A stretch of DNA of 45,697 bases from Rhodanobacteraceae bacterium (lineage in GTDB: Bacteria; Acidobacteriota; Terriglobia; Terriglobales; Acidobacteriaceae), in assembly GCA_903970285.1 (NCBI GenBank), contig CAJCHN010000009.1, forward strand, positions 1-45,697. Reading direction: 5' to 3'. Shown in pieces: positions 16,238-24,877 of the stretch. Every line of letters begins with the position of its first letter. The stretch's first letter is position 1. The translations under genes and the position numbers were made by a program. Below the pieces are notes generated by a model that saw only the letters and a list, made by a program, of their open reading frames with translations, was not told the origin of the DNA and searched no databases.

Positions 16238-18216
16238 AGGCGGGCGTCGTGTTTGTGGCCCTCGCTCTTGCTGCCGGCGTGAGCGCTTCAGGCCAGTCGC
16301 AGGACGTGACCTGGCGGCGGCAGATTGCGCCCATTCTGTACAAGAACTGCACGGGCTGCCACCACGCCGGAGGCTCCGGCCCGTTTTCGCTCACCACCTA
16401 CGCGGAGGTGAAACGCTTCGCGGGAGTGATCGGACCGGCGGTGAGTACGCGCTATATGCCGCCGTGGCTGCCGGAGCCCGGGCATGGCAGCTTCCAGGGG
16501 AACAGGCGCCTGGGGGACGCGGATCTTTCGCTGATCGAACGCTGGATCGCGGCCGGAACGCCGGAGGGCAGCGGACCGGAGCCGATTGCGCCGAAGTACG
16601 CCGCGGACTGGCAGCTTGGTCCGCCCGACCTGGTGCTGGAGATGACGGCGCCGATCAAGATTCCGGCTTCGGGGACGGATTTGTTTACCAACGTCATTCT
16701 GCCAAATCCTTTGAAAGGCACGCACTGGGTGCGGGCGATGGAGATCAAGCCGGGCGCGCCGCGCGTGGTGCATCACGCCAACGTACTACTGGATCGCACG
16801 GCATCGCTGCGGCGAACCCATCCGGACTGGCAGAGCGGCATTCCGGGTATGGACATCGACGTCGACGCGGGCGACGCTTTCGATCCGGACAGCCACTTCC
16901 TCTTCTGGAAGCCGGATTCGACCGCGATGGTGGAAGCGGCGGGCATGCCGTGGCGGCTCGACGGAGGCAACGACCTGGTGTTGAACCTGCACCTGAAGCC
17001 CTCGGGTAAGCCGGAGACGGCGCGGGCGCGCATCGCTCTTTACTTCGCGGCGAAGCCGGCCACCGAACACCCCATGCTGCTGCAGCTGGAGCATGACGCC
17101 GCGCTCGACATTCCCGCCGGGGACGCGGCATTCCCGGTCGAGGACTCGCTGACGCTGCCGGTTGCGGTCGATGTGCTCGGAGTTTACCCGCACGCCCACT
17201 ATTTGGCCCGGCGCATGGAGGCATGGGCCACGCTGCCGGACGGCAGCCGTCGCGACCTGATCCTGATTCGCGATTGGGACATCGATCGCCAATCCGTCTA
17301 CCGTCTGGCGGAGCCGCTTCGCCTGCCTGCGGGAACCACGCTGCACATGCGCTACGTCTACGACAACACCGCGGACAATATCCATAATCCGCATGTACCG
17401 CCCGTCCGGGTGCGCGCCGGCAACCGCTCCGAAGACGAGATGGCGCACTTCTGGCTGCAGGTGCTGCCGCGGCCGGCGGGAGGAACTACCGAACTGGAGG
17501 CGCGGCAGGAGCTGGAGGCCGCATGGATGTCGGCCCGGCTGGAGAAGAGCCCAACGGACACGATCGCGCTCTACAACCTGGCCTCGCTCGCGCTGACCAC
17601 CGGCAAACCTGCGCGCGCGGTCGAGTTGTTTCGGCAACTGGTGGCGAGCACGCCCGCGGGCGTGCAGCCCGATCCGCGCGTTCTCACCGGATTCGGCTCC
17701 GCACTCGAAGCTGCGGGTGAAACTGGTGAGGCGGAGAACGAATTCAAGTCTGCGCTGGCGATCGATCCCGGATATACGGATGCCGCGTTCGATCTGGCGG
17801 CGCTCGAGGTGCAAGACGATCGTCTTCGAGAGGCAGAGCCGCTGCTGAAGGGCGGGCTAGCGCATCAGCCGCAGGATGTGGAGGCGCATCGGCTGCTCGC
17901 GATCGTGTATGCGGGAGAGCGCAACCTGACCGGCGCGCTGGCCGAGCTGCGGAGCTGGCAGACGCTCGCGCCCACCTCTGCCGATCCGCACCGCGCGCTG
18001 GCGCAGGTGCTGGCGCAGATGGGCCGGCTGCCCGAGGCGATTCGCGAGCAGCAGGCGGCAACCGGCCTGGTGCCGGACTCGGCCAGCGACTGGAACGATC
18101 TGGCGGTGCTGGAGGCGCAATCCGGAAAGAAGCTGCTGGCGAAACGCGACTTTGAGCACGCGATCGCGCTTGACCCCGGGCTCGAAGCAGCGAAGGTCAA
18201 CCTGAGCAAGCTATAG
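16234..18216 (+). CDS. Haem c / copper type II monooxygenase-like / TPR fusion protein
   Basis: A 660-residue exported protein with signal peptide (residues 1-21). Order of parts: a c-type haem site C39-T-G-C42-H43 with likely axial Met75 (YMPPW); a two-lobed domain with all residues expected of a PHM/DBM copper monooxygenase, namely H180-H181 (VVHHANVLL), H253 (NLHLKPSG), H320 and H322 (YPHAHYL) and M403; then about six TPR units from residue 440 to the end. In PHM the copper ligands are H-H, H and then H-x-H, M, with similar spacing, so two copper sites are likely. Substrate and electron donor are unknown; the haem domain could supply electrons. Coupled to the redoxin by a 4-base overlap. 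The start at 16234 has only a weak ribosome site, which fits coupling. Confidence 0.85.
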   Translation: MKAGVVFVALALAAGVSASGQSQDVTWRRQIAPILYKNCTGCHHAGGSGPFSLTTYAEVKRFAGVIGPAVSTRYMPPWLPEPGHGSFQGNRRLGDADLSLIERWIAAGTPEGSGPEPIAPKYAADWQLGPPDLVLEMTAPIKIPASGTDLFTNVILPNPLKGTHWVRAMEIKPGAPRVVHHANVLLDRTASLRRTHPDWQSGIPGMDIDVDAGDAFDPDSHFLFWKPDSTAMVEAAGMPWRLDGGNDLVLNLHLKPSGKPETARARIALYFAAKPATEHPMLLQLEHDAALDIPAGDAAFPVEDSLTLPVAVDVLGVYPHAHYLARRMEAWATLPDGSRRDLILIRDWDIDRQSVYRLAEPLRLPAGTTLHMRYVYDNTADNIHNPHVPPVRVRAGNRSEDEMAHFWLQVLPRPAGGTTELEARQELEAAWMSARLEKSPTDTIALYNLASLALTTGKPARAVELFRQLVASTPAGVQPDPRVLTGFGSALEAAGETGEAENEFKSALAIDPGYTDAAFDLAALEVQDDRLREAEPLLKGGLAHQPQDVEAHRLLAIVYAGERNLTGALAELRSWQTLAPTSADPHRALAQVLAQMGRLPEAIREQQAATGLVPDSASDWNDLAVLEAQSGKKLLAKRDFEHAIALDPGLEAAKVNLSKL

Positions 18217-18300
18217 CCAGCTTTTGCGAGTGCCGTCTGTCTCCGGTGGAAAACGGCATCCGTACACGTCGATTCGGGCTAGGCGCACGGAAGAGATCGC

Positions 18301-19503
18301 TTAGCCGAGTTTGAGTTGGGGGGCGGCGGTGAGGGATTCGGGCGCGTGGAGGTGCTGCAGGTAGCGGGGCCAGGCGGCGGCGGCGATCATGGCGGCGTTG
18401 TCGGTGGCGAGGGCGAGGGATGGGAAGGCGATGGGGAGGCCGCGGGCGGAGGCCTGGGCGGTGAGGCGCTGGCGGAGTTCGCGGTTGGCGGCGACTCCGC
18501 CGGAGATAAGCAAGGCGCGGGCGCCGAAGGCTTCGGCGGCGGCCAGGGTCTGGCGGATGAGGTTGCCGACGACGGCGGCCTGAAAAGAGGAGATGAGCGA
18601 GAGCGTCTGCGGGTCAAAGAGATGCAGGGCCTGTTCGGGGGGAAGGCTGGGATGGGCGGCGAGCAGGTCCGAGAGTGCAGCGCGACGGCGGGCGATGGAT
18701 TCCTCGAGGTGGTGGGCCTGGGTGTAGCGGAGGACAGCGGTCTTGATGCCCGAGAAGGAGAAGTCGAAGCGGGAGACCGGAATGGGTTCTTCGGGGCTGG
18801 AACCGGGTTGGGGTTTGTCTGAGCCGGGTTTGGCGTTTGGGAGCCGGGTGCGGGGCTTGATGGGGTTGAAGTGAAACGGTACGGCGGCGGGGTCGCCGTG
18901 GCGGGCGAGGGCGTCGATCCAGGCTCCGCCGGGATAGCCGAGGCCGAGCAGCTTGGCGACCTTATCGAAGGCTTCGCCGGCGGCGTCGTCGACGGTGCGG
19001 CCGACGTTGCGGTAGGTCCAGGCACCGGTCTGGCGGTGCTCGGTGGCGAGGTAGAGGTGGGTATGGCCGCCGGAGACGACGAGGGCGAGCATGGGGAATT
19101 CGCAGGGAAGATCGCCGCGATTGCGGGCTTCGAGCAGAACGGCGTGGATGTGGCCTTCGAGGTGATTGACGGCGAGCAGGGGCTTGCCGAGGCCGAAGGC
19201 GAGCGCCTTGGCGTAGAGAATGCCCACGAGCAGGGCTCCGGCGAGGCCGGGACCTTCGGTCACCGCGACGGCGTCGAGCTGGGCGAAGGAGATGCCGGCC
19301 TGGGCGATGGCCTGCCGGACGACGGGAACGATGTGGCGGAGGTGTTCGCGCGAGGCGAGTTCGGGGACGACTCCTCCGTAAGCGGCGTGGAGAGCGACTT
19401 GGGAGGCGACGACATTCGAGAGGATGCGGGAGCCGCCGGCGACGACGGCGGCCGCGGTCTCATCGCAGGAGGTTTCGATACCCAGGATGAGGGGGGGGTG
19501 CAT
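18301..19503 (-). CDS. tsaD: tRNA N6-adenosine threonylcarbamoyltransferase
   Basis: TsaD (YgjD/Kae1), 400 residues, transfers threonylcarbamoyl to A37 of ANN-decoding tRNAs together with TsaB and TsaE. Seen: [16 protein letters not shown] at the start, ATP/metal motif NHLEGHIHA (H114 and H118), [46 protein letters not shown] and [12 protein letters not shown]. Residues 214-243 are an extra Pro/Lys/Gly-rich stretch before FDFSFSG, coded by about three imperfect 20-base repeats (18801-18862). ATG 19503 fits the family start; ATG 19512 is an alternative, and neither has a clean ribosome site. Confidence 0.95.
   Translation of the reverse strand: MHPPLILGIETSCDETAAAVVAGGSRILSNVVASQVALHAAYGGVVPELASREHLRHIVPVVRQAIAQAGISFAQLDAVAVTEGPGLAGALLVGILYAKALAFGLGKPLLAVNHLEGHIHAVLLEARNRGDLPCEFPMLALVVSGGHTHLYLATEHRQTGAWTYRNVGRTVDDAAGEAFDKVAKLLGLGYPGGAWIDALARHGDPAAVPFHFNPIKPRTRLPNAKPGSDKPQPGSSPEEPIPVSRFDFSFSGIKTAVLRYTQAHHLEESIARRRAALSDLLAAHPSLPPEQALHLFDPQTLSLISSFQAAVVGNLIRQTLAAAEAFGARALLISGGVAANRELRQRLTAQASARGLPIAFPSLALATDNAAMIAAAAWPRYLQHLHAPESLTAAPQLKLG
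18801..18862. repeat. Imperfect 20-base tandem repeat inside tsaD
   Basis: Three consecutive units, each opening with (G)AACCGGGTT, AGCCGGGTTT or AGCCGGGTGC and followed by G/T-rich sequence, with a spacing of 20-21 bases. In the minus-strand reading frame they give the extra Pro/Lys/Asn-rich segment before the FSFSG motif. Confidence 0.55.
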
Positions 19504-19817
19504 TCCCTTCATTTTAGAGCGGAGACTCGGCGGGAGTCCGAGATTCGAACGGATGCATCCCATCTCCCATCGCGAGAGGCGCGCGCAGAGCAGGGGCCGG
19601 GCTGTGGAGGCTGGGCAGGGTCCCTGACGCAGGCTGCTTGAGCGGGAGGTTAGACGACGCTTAGGGCGTGCACCTTCGACGGGGCAGCTCCAGGGTGATG
19701 GCGGGTGGGGAATCTCCGATGAAGAAAGGAGCTAGAGCTCGCTACACCCTGTGTCCGGCCGGGTAGTGCATCCGTGCTATTCGAGGAACCGGGGCTAAGG
19801 CCTAGATTTGAGGACAG
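19504..19817. other. Intergenic stretch upstream of tsaD and of a small gene
   Basis: A 314-base divergent gap. It should hold the promoter of tsaD (minus) and that of the gene at 19818 (plus), but I see no convincing -35/-10 pair. GAGG with 5-base spacing precedes ATG 19818. No RNA gene or riboswitch pattern was recognised. Confidence 0.4.
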
Positions 19818-20177
19818 ATGCTTTCACGCACCGACAACACGATACAGAGCGCGATTGATGACCGGCTGAAGACGGCTGGGGCGACGGCACGGCGTATGCA
19901 GCCGGTGCGTACTCCCCGAACGGGCGGATCGCCGACGCTGTTCCTGGTGAAGCCGGGCGTTCCGGTTACGGCGGCCGGCGAACGCGGGAGACAGTACGCA
20001 GGTGCTGGTGCTATCTCGACGAACCTTGTGCCGCGGGTGGGGACGCGATCTCGCGTGATCGTGATGCCGGCGAGGCCGTTCGCGGTGGAGCATAGCGTTG
20101 TGGTAAATGCGCTGGCGCTGCTGGGTCCGGCGGTGTGGATGGGACACGCACTGCTGGTTTGGCTGAAGCTCATCTGA
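19818..20177 (+). CDS. Small hypothetical protein with a C-terminal hydrophobic segment
   Basis: A 119-residue frame of uncertain function. It has TTGAGGACAG directly before ATG 19818 as a good ribosome site. The first 60 residues are Thr/Arg/Gly-rich and the last 30 contain a hydrophobic helix (VVVNALALLGPAVWMGHALLVWL), compatible with one membrane anchor. No motif or family is recognised. The ribosome site and the coherent hydrophobic end support a gene, but the Arg/Thr-rich first half is not strongly protein-like, so it could be spurious. Confidence 0.45.
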   Translation: MLSRTDNTIQSAIDDRLKTAGATARRMQPVRTPRTGGSPTLFLVKPGVPVTAAGERGRQYAGAGAISTNLVPRVGTRSRVIVMPARPFAVEHSVVVNALALLGPAVWMGHALLVWLKLI

Positions 20178-20381
20178 AAGCCTTTTGTGGGCAGCTGCTG
20201 CTGGAGTTCGCTGTGCGATCACACCGGCTGCTCGCTGCGCTGCGAGAAAAAGTAAAGCTGTAACTCACGGCAGGTGGAGTGCTGTGGCATGACAAGTGTG
20301 TCCGCTGCGGACGGGCGGGTGGTAGGGTGCGCGCGTGGTGCGGGAACACTACTCGCGGGAACGCTCATTTAAGCTGGAGGC

Positions 20382-21842
20382 ATGGAGCTTCGGGGCGACA
20401 GCGCGGCAGCGCTGGGAGCGGCGCGTGAGGTGGCGGGCAGGCTGCGGGCGGCGGGGTTCGCGGCTTTTTTTGCGGGAGGGGCCGTTCGGGATTTGCTGCT
20501 GGGACTTCCGGCAAAAGACTTTGATGTTGCGACGAGCGCGCGGCCGGATGAGGTGGTGGCGCTGTTTCGTGCGGCAGAGATGCGGACGCTGGAGGTGGGG
20601 GCGCACTTCGGCGTGGTCCTGGTGGTGGTGGAGCGGGATGGCGCCCGCACCGAAGTGGAGGTGGCGGCGTTTCGCCACGATGGAGCTTACCGGGATGGGC
20701 GACGGCCGGAGGCGGTGCGATTTTCGACCGACCCGCGCGAGGATGTAGTGCGGCGGGATTTTACGATCAACGGAATGCTGCTGGATCCGCAGCGGATTGC
20801 GGGCGGAGAGGATGAACACGAAGAGCACGGAGAGCAGGCAGGGACGACCACGGAGGTTTGGGTTCCGGAGGATGCTGTTCTGGATTTTGTGGGGGGGCGC
20901 GCCGACCTAAGCGCGAGACTGGTGCGCGCGATTGGGGATGCGGACCGGCGGTTCGACGAGGATAAGCTGCGCATGCTGCGGGGGGTGCGGTTTGCGGCCC
21001 GGCTGGAGTTTGCAGTAGAGGAACAGACGCTGGCGGCGATGCGGCGTCATGCGGGGGAGATTGGCCAGGTCTCCGAGGAGCGGGTGCGGGACGAGTTAAC
21101 GCGGATGCTGACGGAGGGGCGGGCGCGCGCGGCGTTCGAGCTGCTGGATGCCGCGGGGCTGCTGGCGGAGGTGCTGCCCGAGGTGGCGAAGATGAAGGGT
21201 GTGGCGCAGCCGCCGGAGTATCACCCCGAAGGCGATGTGTGGGTGCATACCCTGCTGCTGCTGGAGAAGCTGCCGGCGGGGGCCTCGTGCGAGCTGGCAT
21301 GGGGATTTCTGCTGCATGACGTGGGCAAGCCGGCGACCTTTCAGCCGCCTGATCCGGGCCGGCCAGGGGATCGGATCCGCTTCAACGGGCATGTGGAGGT
21401 GGGGGTCGCGATCGCGGCCAAACTGCTGGAGCGGCTGCGCTTTTCGCGGGAATCGCAGACGCAGATCCTCTCGCTCATCCAGCATCACATGCAATTTGGC
21501 GATGTGAAGGCAATGAAGCAGTCGACGCTGAAACGATTTGTGCGCATGCCGAAGTTTGCGGAGCACCTGGCGCTGCATCGCGCGGATTGCCTGAGCTCGC
21601 ATGGAGACCTGCGGCTTTGGCAGTATGCGAAGGAGGCGTATGAGCAGGATGCTCCGGAGGCGGAGCGGCCGAAGTGGTTCGTCACAGGCAAGGAGTTGAT
21701 CGCGGCGGGGTATAAGCCGGGAGTGGCGTTCAAGCAGATGCTGCGCCTGGTGGAGGATGCGCAGCTCGAGGGGCGGATCGCGACCGCGGAGGAGGGTTTA
21801 GAGCTGGTCGCCCGGGAGTTTGGGTCGATTCGGAACGTGTAA
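20382..21842 (+). CDS. cca: CCA-adding enzyme / poly(A) polymerase family with HD domain
   Basis: Class II tRNA nucleotidyltransferase of 486 residues. Visible motifs: GGAVRDLLLG (residues 32-41), the catalytic pair in KDFDVATSA (D46, D48), RRDFTINGM (124-132), VGGRADL, and RFDEDKLRMLRGVRF (nucleotide-selecting helix). The C-terminal half has LLHDVGKPATF, an HD phosphohydrolase motif, and HHMQFGD. It adds or repairs the tRNA 3' CCA; a poly(A) polymerase role cannot be excluded from sequence alone. Residues 138-160, between the catalytic core and VGGRADL, are an acidic, His-rich stretch (GGEDEHEEHGEQAG) that looks inserted and is made by intergenic-type repeat sequence. Only GGAGG close to the ATG serves as ribosome site. 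Confidence 0.92.
   Translation: MELRGDSAAALGAAREVAGRLRAAGFAAFFAGGAVRDLLLGLPAKDFDVATSARPDEVVALFRAAEMRTLEVGAHFGVVLVVVERDGARTEVEVAAFRHDGAYRDGRRPEAVRFSTDPREDVVRRDFTINGMLLDPQRIAGGEDEHEEHGEQAGTTTEVWVPEDAVLDFVGGRADLSARLVRAIGDADRRFDEDKLRMLRGVRFAARLEFAVEEQTLAAMRRHAGEIGQVSEERVRDELTRMLTEGRARAAFELLDAAGLLAEVLPEVAKMKGVAQPPEYHPEGDVWVHTLLLLEKLPAGASCELAWGFLLHDVGKPATFQPPDPGRPGDRIRFNGHVEVGVAIAAKLLERLRFSRESQTQILSLIQHHMQFGDVKAMKQSTLKRFVRMPKFAEHLALHRADCLSSHGDLRLWQYAKEAYEQDAPEAERPKWFVTGKELIAAGYKPGVAFKQMLRLVEDAQLEGRIATAEEGLELVAREFGSIRNV
20793..20861. repeat. CACGAAGAGCACGGAG-type repeat inside cca
   Basis: AACACGAAGAGCACGGAG followed by GACCACGGAGG. This periodic 9-11-base pattern is of the kind usually found between genes in acidobacteria and planctomycetes; here it is read in frame as residues 138-160 of the CCA enzyme. 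Confidence 0.5.
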
Positions 21843-21843
21843 T

Positions 21844-21907
21844 CGCTCGGTGTGGTGCTCCCGCTGGTCGCCATGAACATGCTGGCGGCCAACGGGAGAA
21901 CGCTCGG
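21844..21907 (+). repeat. Part B palindromic repeat with 7-base flanking direct repeats
   Basis: CTCCCGCTGGTCGCC (21858-21872) and GGCGGCCAACGGGAG (21884-21898) form an imperfect 15-base inverted repeat. CGCTCGG occurs directly repeated on both sides (21844-21850 and 21901-21907), which resembles a target-site duplication. It lies in the 91-base gap between the convergent cca and S53 genes and could also fold in the RNA of either. Confidence 0.6.
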
Positions 21908-21933
21908 CGCGGAGGTTGCGGGCCCGGTGCGCT

Positions 21934-23625
21934 TTACTTCGTCTTCAGATCGGTGAGGAGCTGGCTGATGATGGGGGTGCCGAGGCCGGTGTCTAAGTCG
22001 TAGCCGGGAAGGGCGGGGTAGAGGCCATTGGTGCCGAGGGTGATGTCGTTGAAGCCGCCCTTGGGGTAGGTGCCGAGCGCTCCGCTGCCGTTGTAGAGGC
22101 TGTAGAGTTGGGGACCGGCAAAGCCGGCTTTGGGATTGACGGTGAGGACGCGCGCCCAGATACCCATCCAGGAGGGTGATGAGAGGCTGGTGCCGCCGAC
22201 GCCTTCGGCGGTACCGTTGACGTAGACGAGCGCGCCGGACTCCGGGTCGGCGTCGAAGGCGACGTCAGGGACGCCGCGGGTGTCATCCTGTGCGAGCAGG
22301 GAGACGGCTGCGCTCTGCCAGAAGGGGCTGGGCTCGAACTGGCTGATGCCGCCGCCACCGGAGTACCAACTCGTTTCCTTGTCGTAGGTGCCGTTCGAGT
22401 TGGTGAGCAGGGTGGTGCCGCCAACGCCGATGACGTAGGGCGAGGCGGCGGGGTAGTTGACGAACGGCGCCCCGGCCGGGACGCCGTTTTCGCCGGCACC
22501 CGCGGGGCAGAAGGAGCCGGTATCCCCTGAGGAGGCAAAGAAGGTCTGCCCCTGGGCGGCGGCGGAGAGAAAGATATTGTCGTCAACCAGCATCGAGCCG
22601 TCGAGGTAGGGGAAGACTTCGCACTCTCCAAGCGAGGCACTGCCTACCTTGGCGAGGTTATCAGTCTGCCAGCGGGAGAATTCGAGGGCGAGGTCGGAGT
22701 CCGAGAGGGATGTCGTGGCGTAGATGTAAAGCTGCTTTACGGCGCCGGCGAGGCCGGTAGAGTACTGGGTGTCGAGATCCCACTCGTCGGCACCGCTGAC
22801 GTCGGTGCTGGCCAGACCGACCTGCACGATCTTGACCGGAACTTCGGGGAGCTTAAAGGCTTTCTCGGCGATGCGCAGGTCACTGACGACGCCGGAGACG
22901 TTGCCCTCAGCCATCACGGCGATAGAGGTCTTTGAAGCCGTGGGGCTGCTGGCGCCGCTGTAGATGGTCTGAAACTGGCTCGGCGTATAGCTGACGAGGT
23001 ATTGAGGGAGCGAGCTGGTGGGGAGCGCAATGGTGGGCTTCATGTGGCCGATGGAGTTGAGGCCGAGCACTGCAGTGACCAGTCCGCCGAGCGAGGACGG
23101 CACCTCGGCGGGCGAGGTGTTGGCGAAGACGATAGAGCCGAACTGAGAGAACTGCTCGAGCGGAGTATGAAAGGCTTTTGAGGCCGCTGCGGCGCTGCCC
23201 TGCGCGCTGACGAGCAGGCGGTTGGGCTCCACGGTGATGTTTGTGAAGCCCGCCGCTTCAAGGTAGCTGACCACCTGCTGGACCTGGGCAGTGGACGGAG
23301 CGAAGTATTGTGCGACCTGCTCCGGAGTGAGCGAGGTCTGGTAGAGCGGACTGGCGGGATCTGCAGCCTGGCGGACATAGCCTTCTAGGGCCGGCTTATT
23401 CTGCACGGCGAGGCCGAGGCGGATGGTGAGCGGGGTGGATGCGGGCAAAGGACCGAGGTCGGTAGCCGCGAGTAACTTGGACGCCGAGATCGCTTGCGTG
23501 GCGGTACTGCTCCAGGTAGAGGCCGCCTGGGTCGATTGCGCATGAAGGGAGGGGAGAAGAACAAAGCTGGAGGGAAGGAGGCTGGAGAGCAGAAGCCTGG
23601 TAAGCAGAAGCGAGGAGCGAGACAT
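21934..23625 (-). CDS. S53 family serine-carboxyl peptidase (pro-kumamolisin type)
   Basis: A 563-residue secreted protease. Signal peptide at residues 1-30 (cleavage near LHAQ), then a propeptide (about 45-200) with LYQTSLTPEQVAQYFAP, then the mature sedolisin domain. Catalytic residues are visible: E281 and D285 in ADEWDLD, D368 in SSGDTG (oxyanion Asp) and S480 in GVGGTSLSSPSW. The calcium-site end is FNDITLG (D527) and GYDLDTGLGTP. Such enzymes are acid-active endopeptidases that mature by self-cleavage, in line with a heterotroph of acidic soil. ATG 23625 has only a poor ribosome site. It is a single-gene unit, convergent with cca. Confidence 0.94.
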   Translation of the reverse strand: MSRSSLLLTRLLLSSLLPSSFVLLPSLHAQSTQAASTWSSTATQAISASKLLAATDLGPLPASTPLTIRLGLAVQNKPALEGYVRQAADPASPLYQTSLTPEQVAQYFAPSTAQVQQVVSYLEAAGFTNITVEPNRLLVSAQGSAAAASKAFHTPLEQFSQFGSIVFANTSPAEVPSSLGGLVTAVLGLNSIGHMKPTIALPTSSLPQYLVSYTPSQFQTIYSGASSPTASKTSIAVMAEGNVSGVVSDLRIAEKAFKLPEVPVKIVQVGLASTDVSGADEWDLDTQYSTGLAGAVKQLYIYATTSLSDSDLALEFSRWQTDNLAKVGSASLGECEVFPYLDGSMLVDDNIFLSAAAQGQTFFASSGDTGSFCPAGAGENGVPAGAPFVNYPAASPYVIGVGGTTLLTNSNGTYDKETSWYSGGGGISQFEPSPFWQSAAVSLLAQDDTRGVPDVAFDADPESGALVYVNGTAEGVGGTSLSSPSWMGIWARVLTVNPKAGFAGPQLYSLYNGSGALGTYPKGGFNDITLGTNGLYPALPGYDLDTGLGTPIISQLLTDLKTK

Positions 23626-24008
23626 GGTTTCTCACTTTCTATGGGGGATCATCAGACTGGAAAAGCGGGAGAGGCACCTTCGGGCAAGACTTATCAGCTA
23701 TCAAAATTGGATAACTTTAAGAGACTGTGCGATGTCCAACGAGCAAGAAAAAACCCAGTATTTACTGGGTTTTTCTCCACTTTTGTTTTTCGGGTAAAGC
23801 GAGTTAGAAGTTACTTCTCATACCGGTATTTCTTTCGTACTTAGATTTCTCATTCTGACTTGTTCAGCCGAGCACCTATACAAAATCCCTCTATGCGGCT
23901 TACAGGTTCGCCCGCACCAGATGCAAAGCACAGTCTGCATGAAGTCCCTCATCCAGCCAGGACGAAAGCCATGCAAGGAAGCATGCGGAACGTCAACCTG
24001 GAACATCG
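23626..24008. other. AT-richer intergenic stretch with a hairpin
   Basis: A 383-base gap between the end of the gal/amidohydrolase run and the S53 start, both on the minus strand. It is visibly more AT-rich than its surroundings and contains the terminator-like hairpin at 23746-23774. The promoter of the S53 gene should lie at about 23640-23740. A 62-codon frame at 23818-24006 has no protein-like features. Confidence 0.5.
23746..23774. terminator. A/T-flanked hairpin, probable terminator
   Basis: CCCAGTA (23754-23760) and TACTGGG (23763-23769) form a short stem; the effective loop is about four bases because the innermost A-T pairs must open. A run of A before it and TTTTT after it extend the stem and give a U tail in both directions. 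On the minus strand it would end transcription coming from the galactose genes before the S53 gene. Confidence 0.6.
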
Positions 24009-24854
24009 TTAGAGGTCGTAGACGTAGGTGGCGGTTTCGCCGAAGATGGACTCGCGCTCAGGAGCGGAGAAGTTGCGGAAGTAGTGGTCGAGGGTAGCGA
24101 ACCAGGCGGAGTAACCGGTGGCCAGCAGGCATACGGGCCAGTCGGAGCCGGCCATGAGGCGGTCGGGGCCAAAGGCTTCCACGACGACGTCGAGGTAGGG
24201 TTCCAGGGCGGAGGTGGCGAAGCCGGCGGGGCGGGTCTGCCAGTCGGCCTCGGTGACCAGGCCGGAGAGCTTGCAGAAGACGTGCTCGCGGCGGGCTAGT
24301 TCGCGGATGTGGGTGGCCCAGGGCTCGAAGACGCCGGCGGCGATCCGGGGCTTGGCAATGTGGTCGAGGACGAAGATCTGCTTGGGGTGCTCGTCGACGA
24401 AGTCGACGGTCTGGGCCAGATGACGCTCGAAGATGAGGATGTCGTAGACCAGGCCGCTGCCCTGCATGGCGGTGATGCCGGAGTTGAAGTCTGCGCGGAG
24501 GATGTAGTTTTCGTCTTTTTCGGCCTGGATGACGTGGCGCAGGCCCTTGAGCTTAGGGCGCAGGTCGAACTCTTCCATGCATTCGGGGAAGTTTTCTCCG
24601 GCGATGGGGGCCCAGCCGACCACGCCGCGGATGAAGTCGTTGGCCTCGGCGAGATCGAGCAGCCAGCGGGTCTCTTCAAGGGTCTGGCGAGCCTGGACGG
24701 CAACGGAGCCGGCGATGCCGGCGGCGGCGAGTTCGGACCGGAGATTGGCGGGGAGGAAATCGTTGCGGATGGCGGACATGGAGTCGTCGATCCAGCCGTA
24801 GTCCTGCGGAGTGTAGCGCCAGAGGTGATGGTGGGCGTCTATTTTTTCGGGCAT
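24009..24854 (-). CDS. Amidohydrolase family 2 protein, L-fuconolactonase-like
   Basis: A 281-residue TIM-barrel hydrolase. The start MPEKIDAHHHLWRYTPQDYGWI is the classic metal-binding H-x-H-x-W opening of the fuconolactonase/L-rhamnono-lactonase group (COG3618); GLRHVIQAEK, FVLDHIAKPRI (D-H-x-x-K-P), CKLSGLVTEA and the final metal Asp in RLMAGSDWPVCLLA follow. Family members hydrolyse sugar lactones. The gene is last in the galM-galT-galK run, 23 bases after galK, so a lactone of galactose or a related sugar is a reasonable but unproven substrate. ATG 24854 has AAGGA 6 bases upstream. A hairpin follows the gene at 23746-23774. Confidence 0.88.
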   Translation of the reverse strand: MPEKIDAHHHLWRYTPQDYGWIDDSMSAIRNDFLPANLRSELAAAGIAGSVAVQARQTLEETRWLLDLAEANDFIRGVVGWAPIAGENFPECMEEFDLRPKLKGLRHVIQAEKDENYILRADFNSGITAMQGSGLVYDILIFERHLAQTVDFVDEHPKQIFVLDHIAKPRIAAGVFEPWATHIRELARREHVFCKLSGLVTEADWQTRPAGFATSALEPYLDVVVEAFGPDRLMAGSDWPVCLLATGYSAWFATLDHYFRNFSAPERESIFGETATYVYDL

Positions 24855-24877
24855 GGAGTCCTTGAGGTGCAGTGCGC

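Noticed and set aside
23818..24006. 62-codon frame in the AT-richer gap
   Set aside because: No ribosome site, random-looking composition and no hydrophobic or domain pattern.
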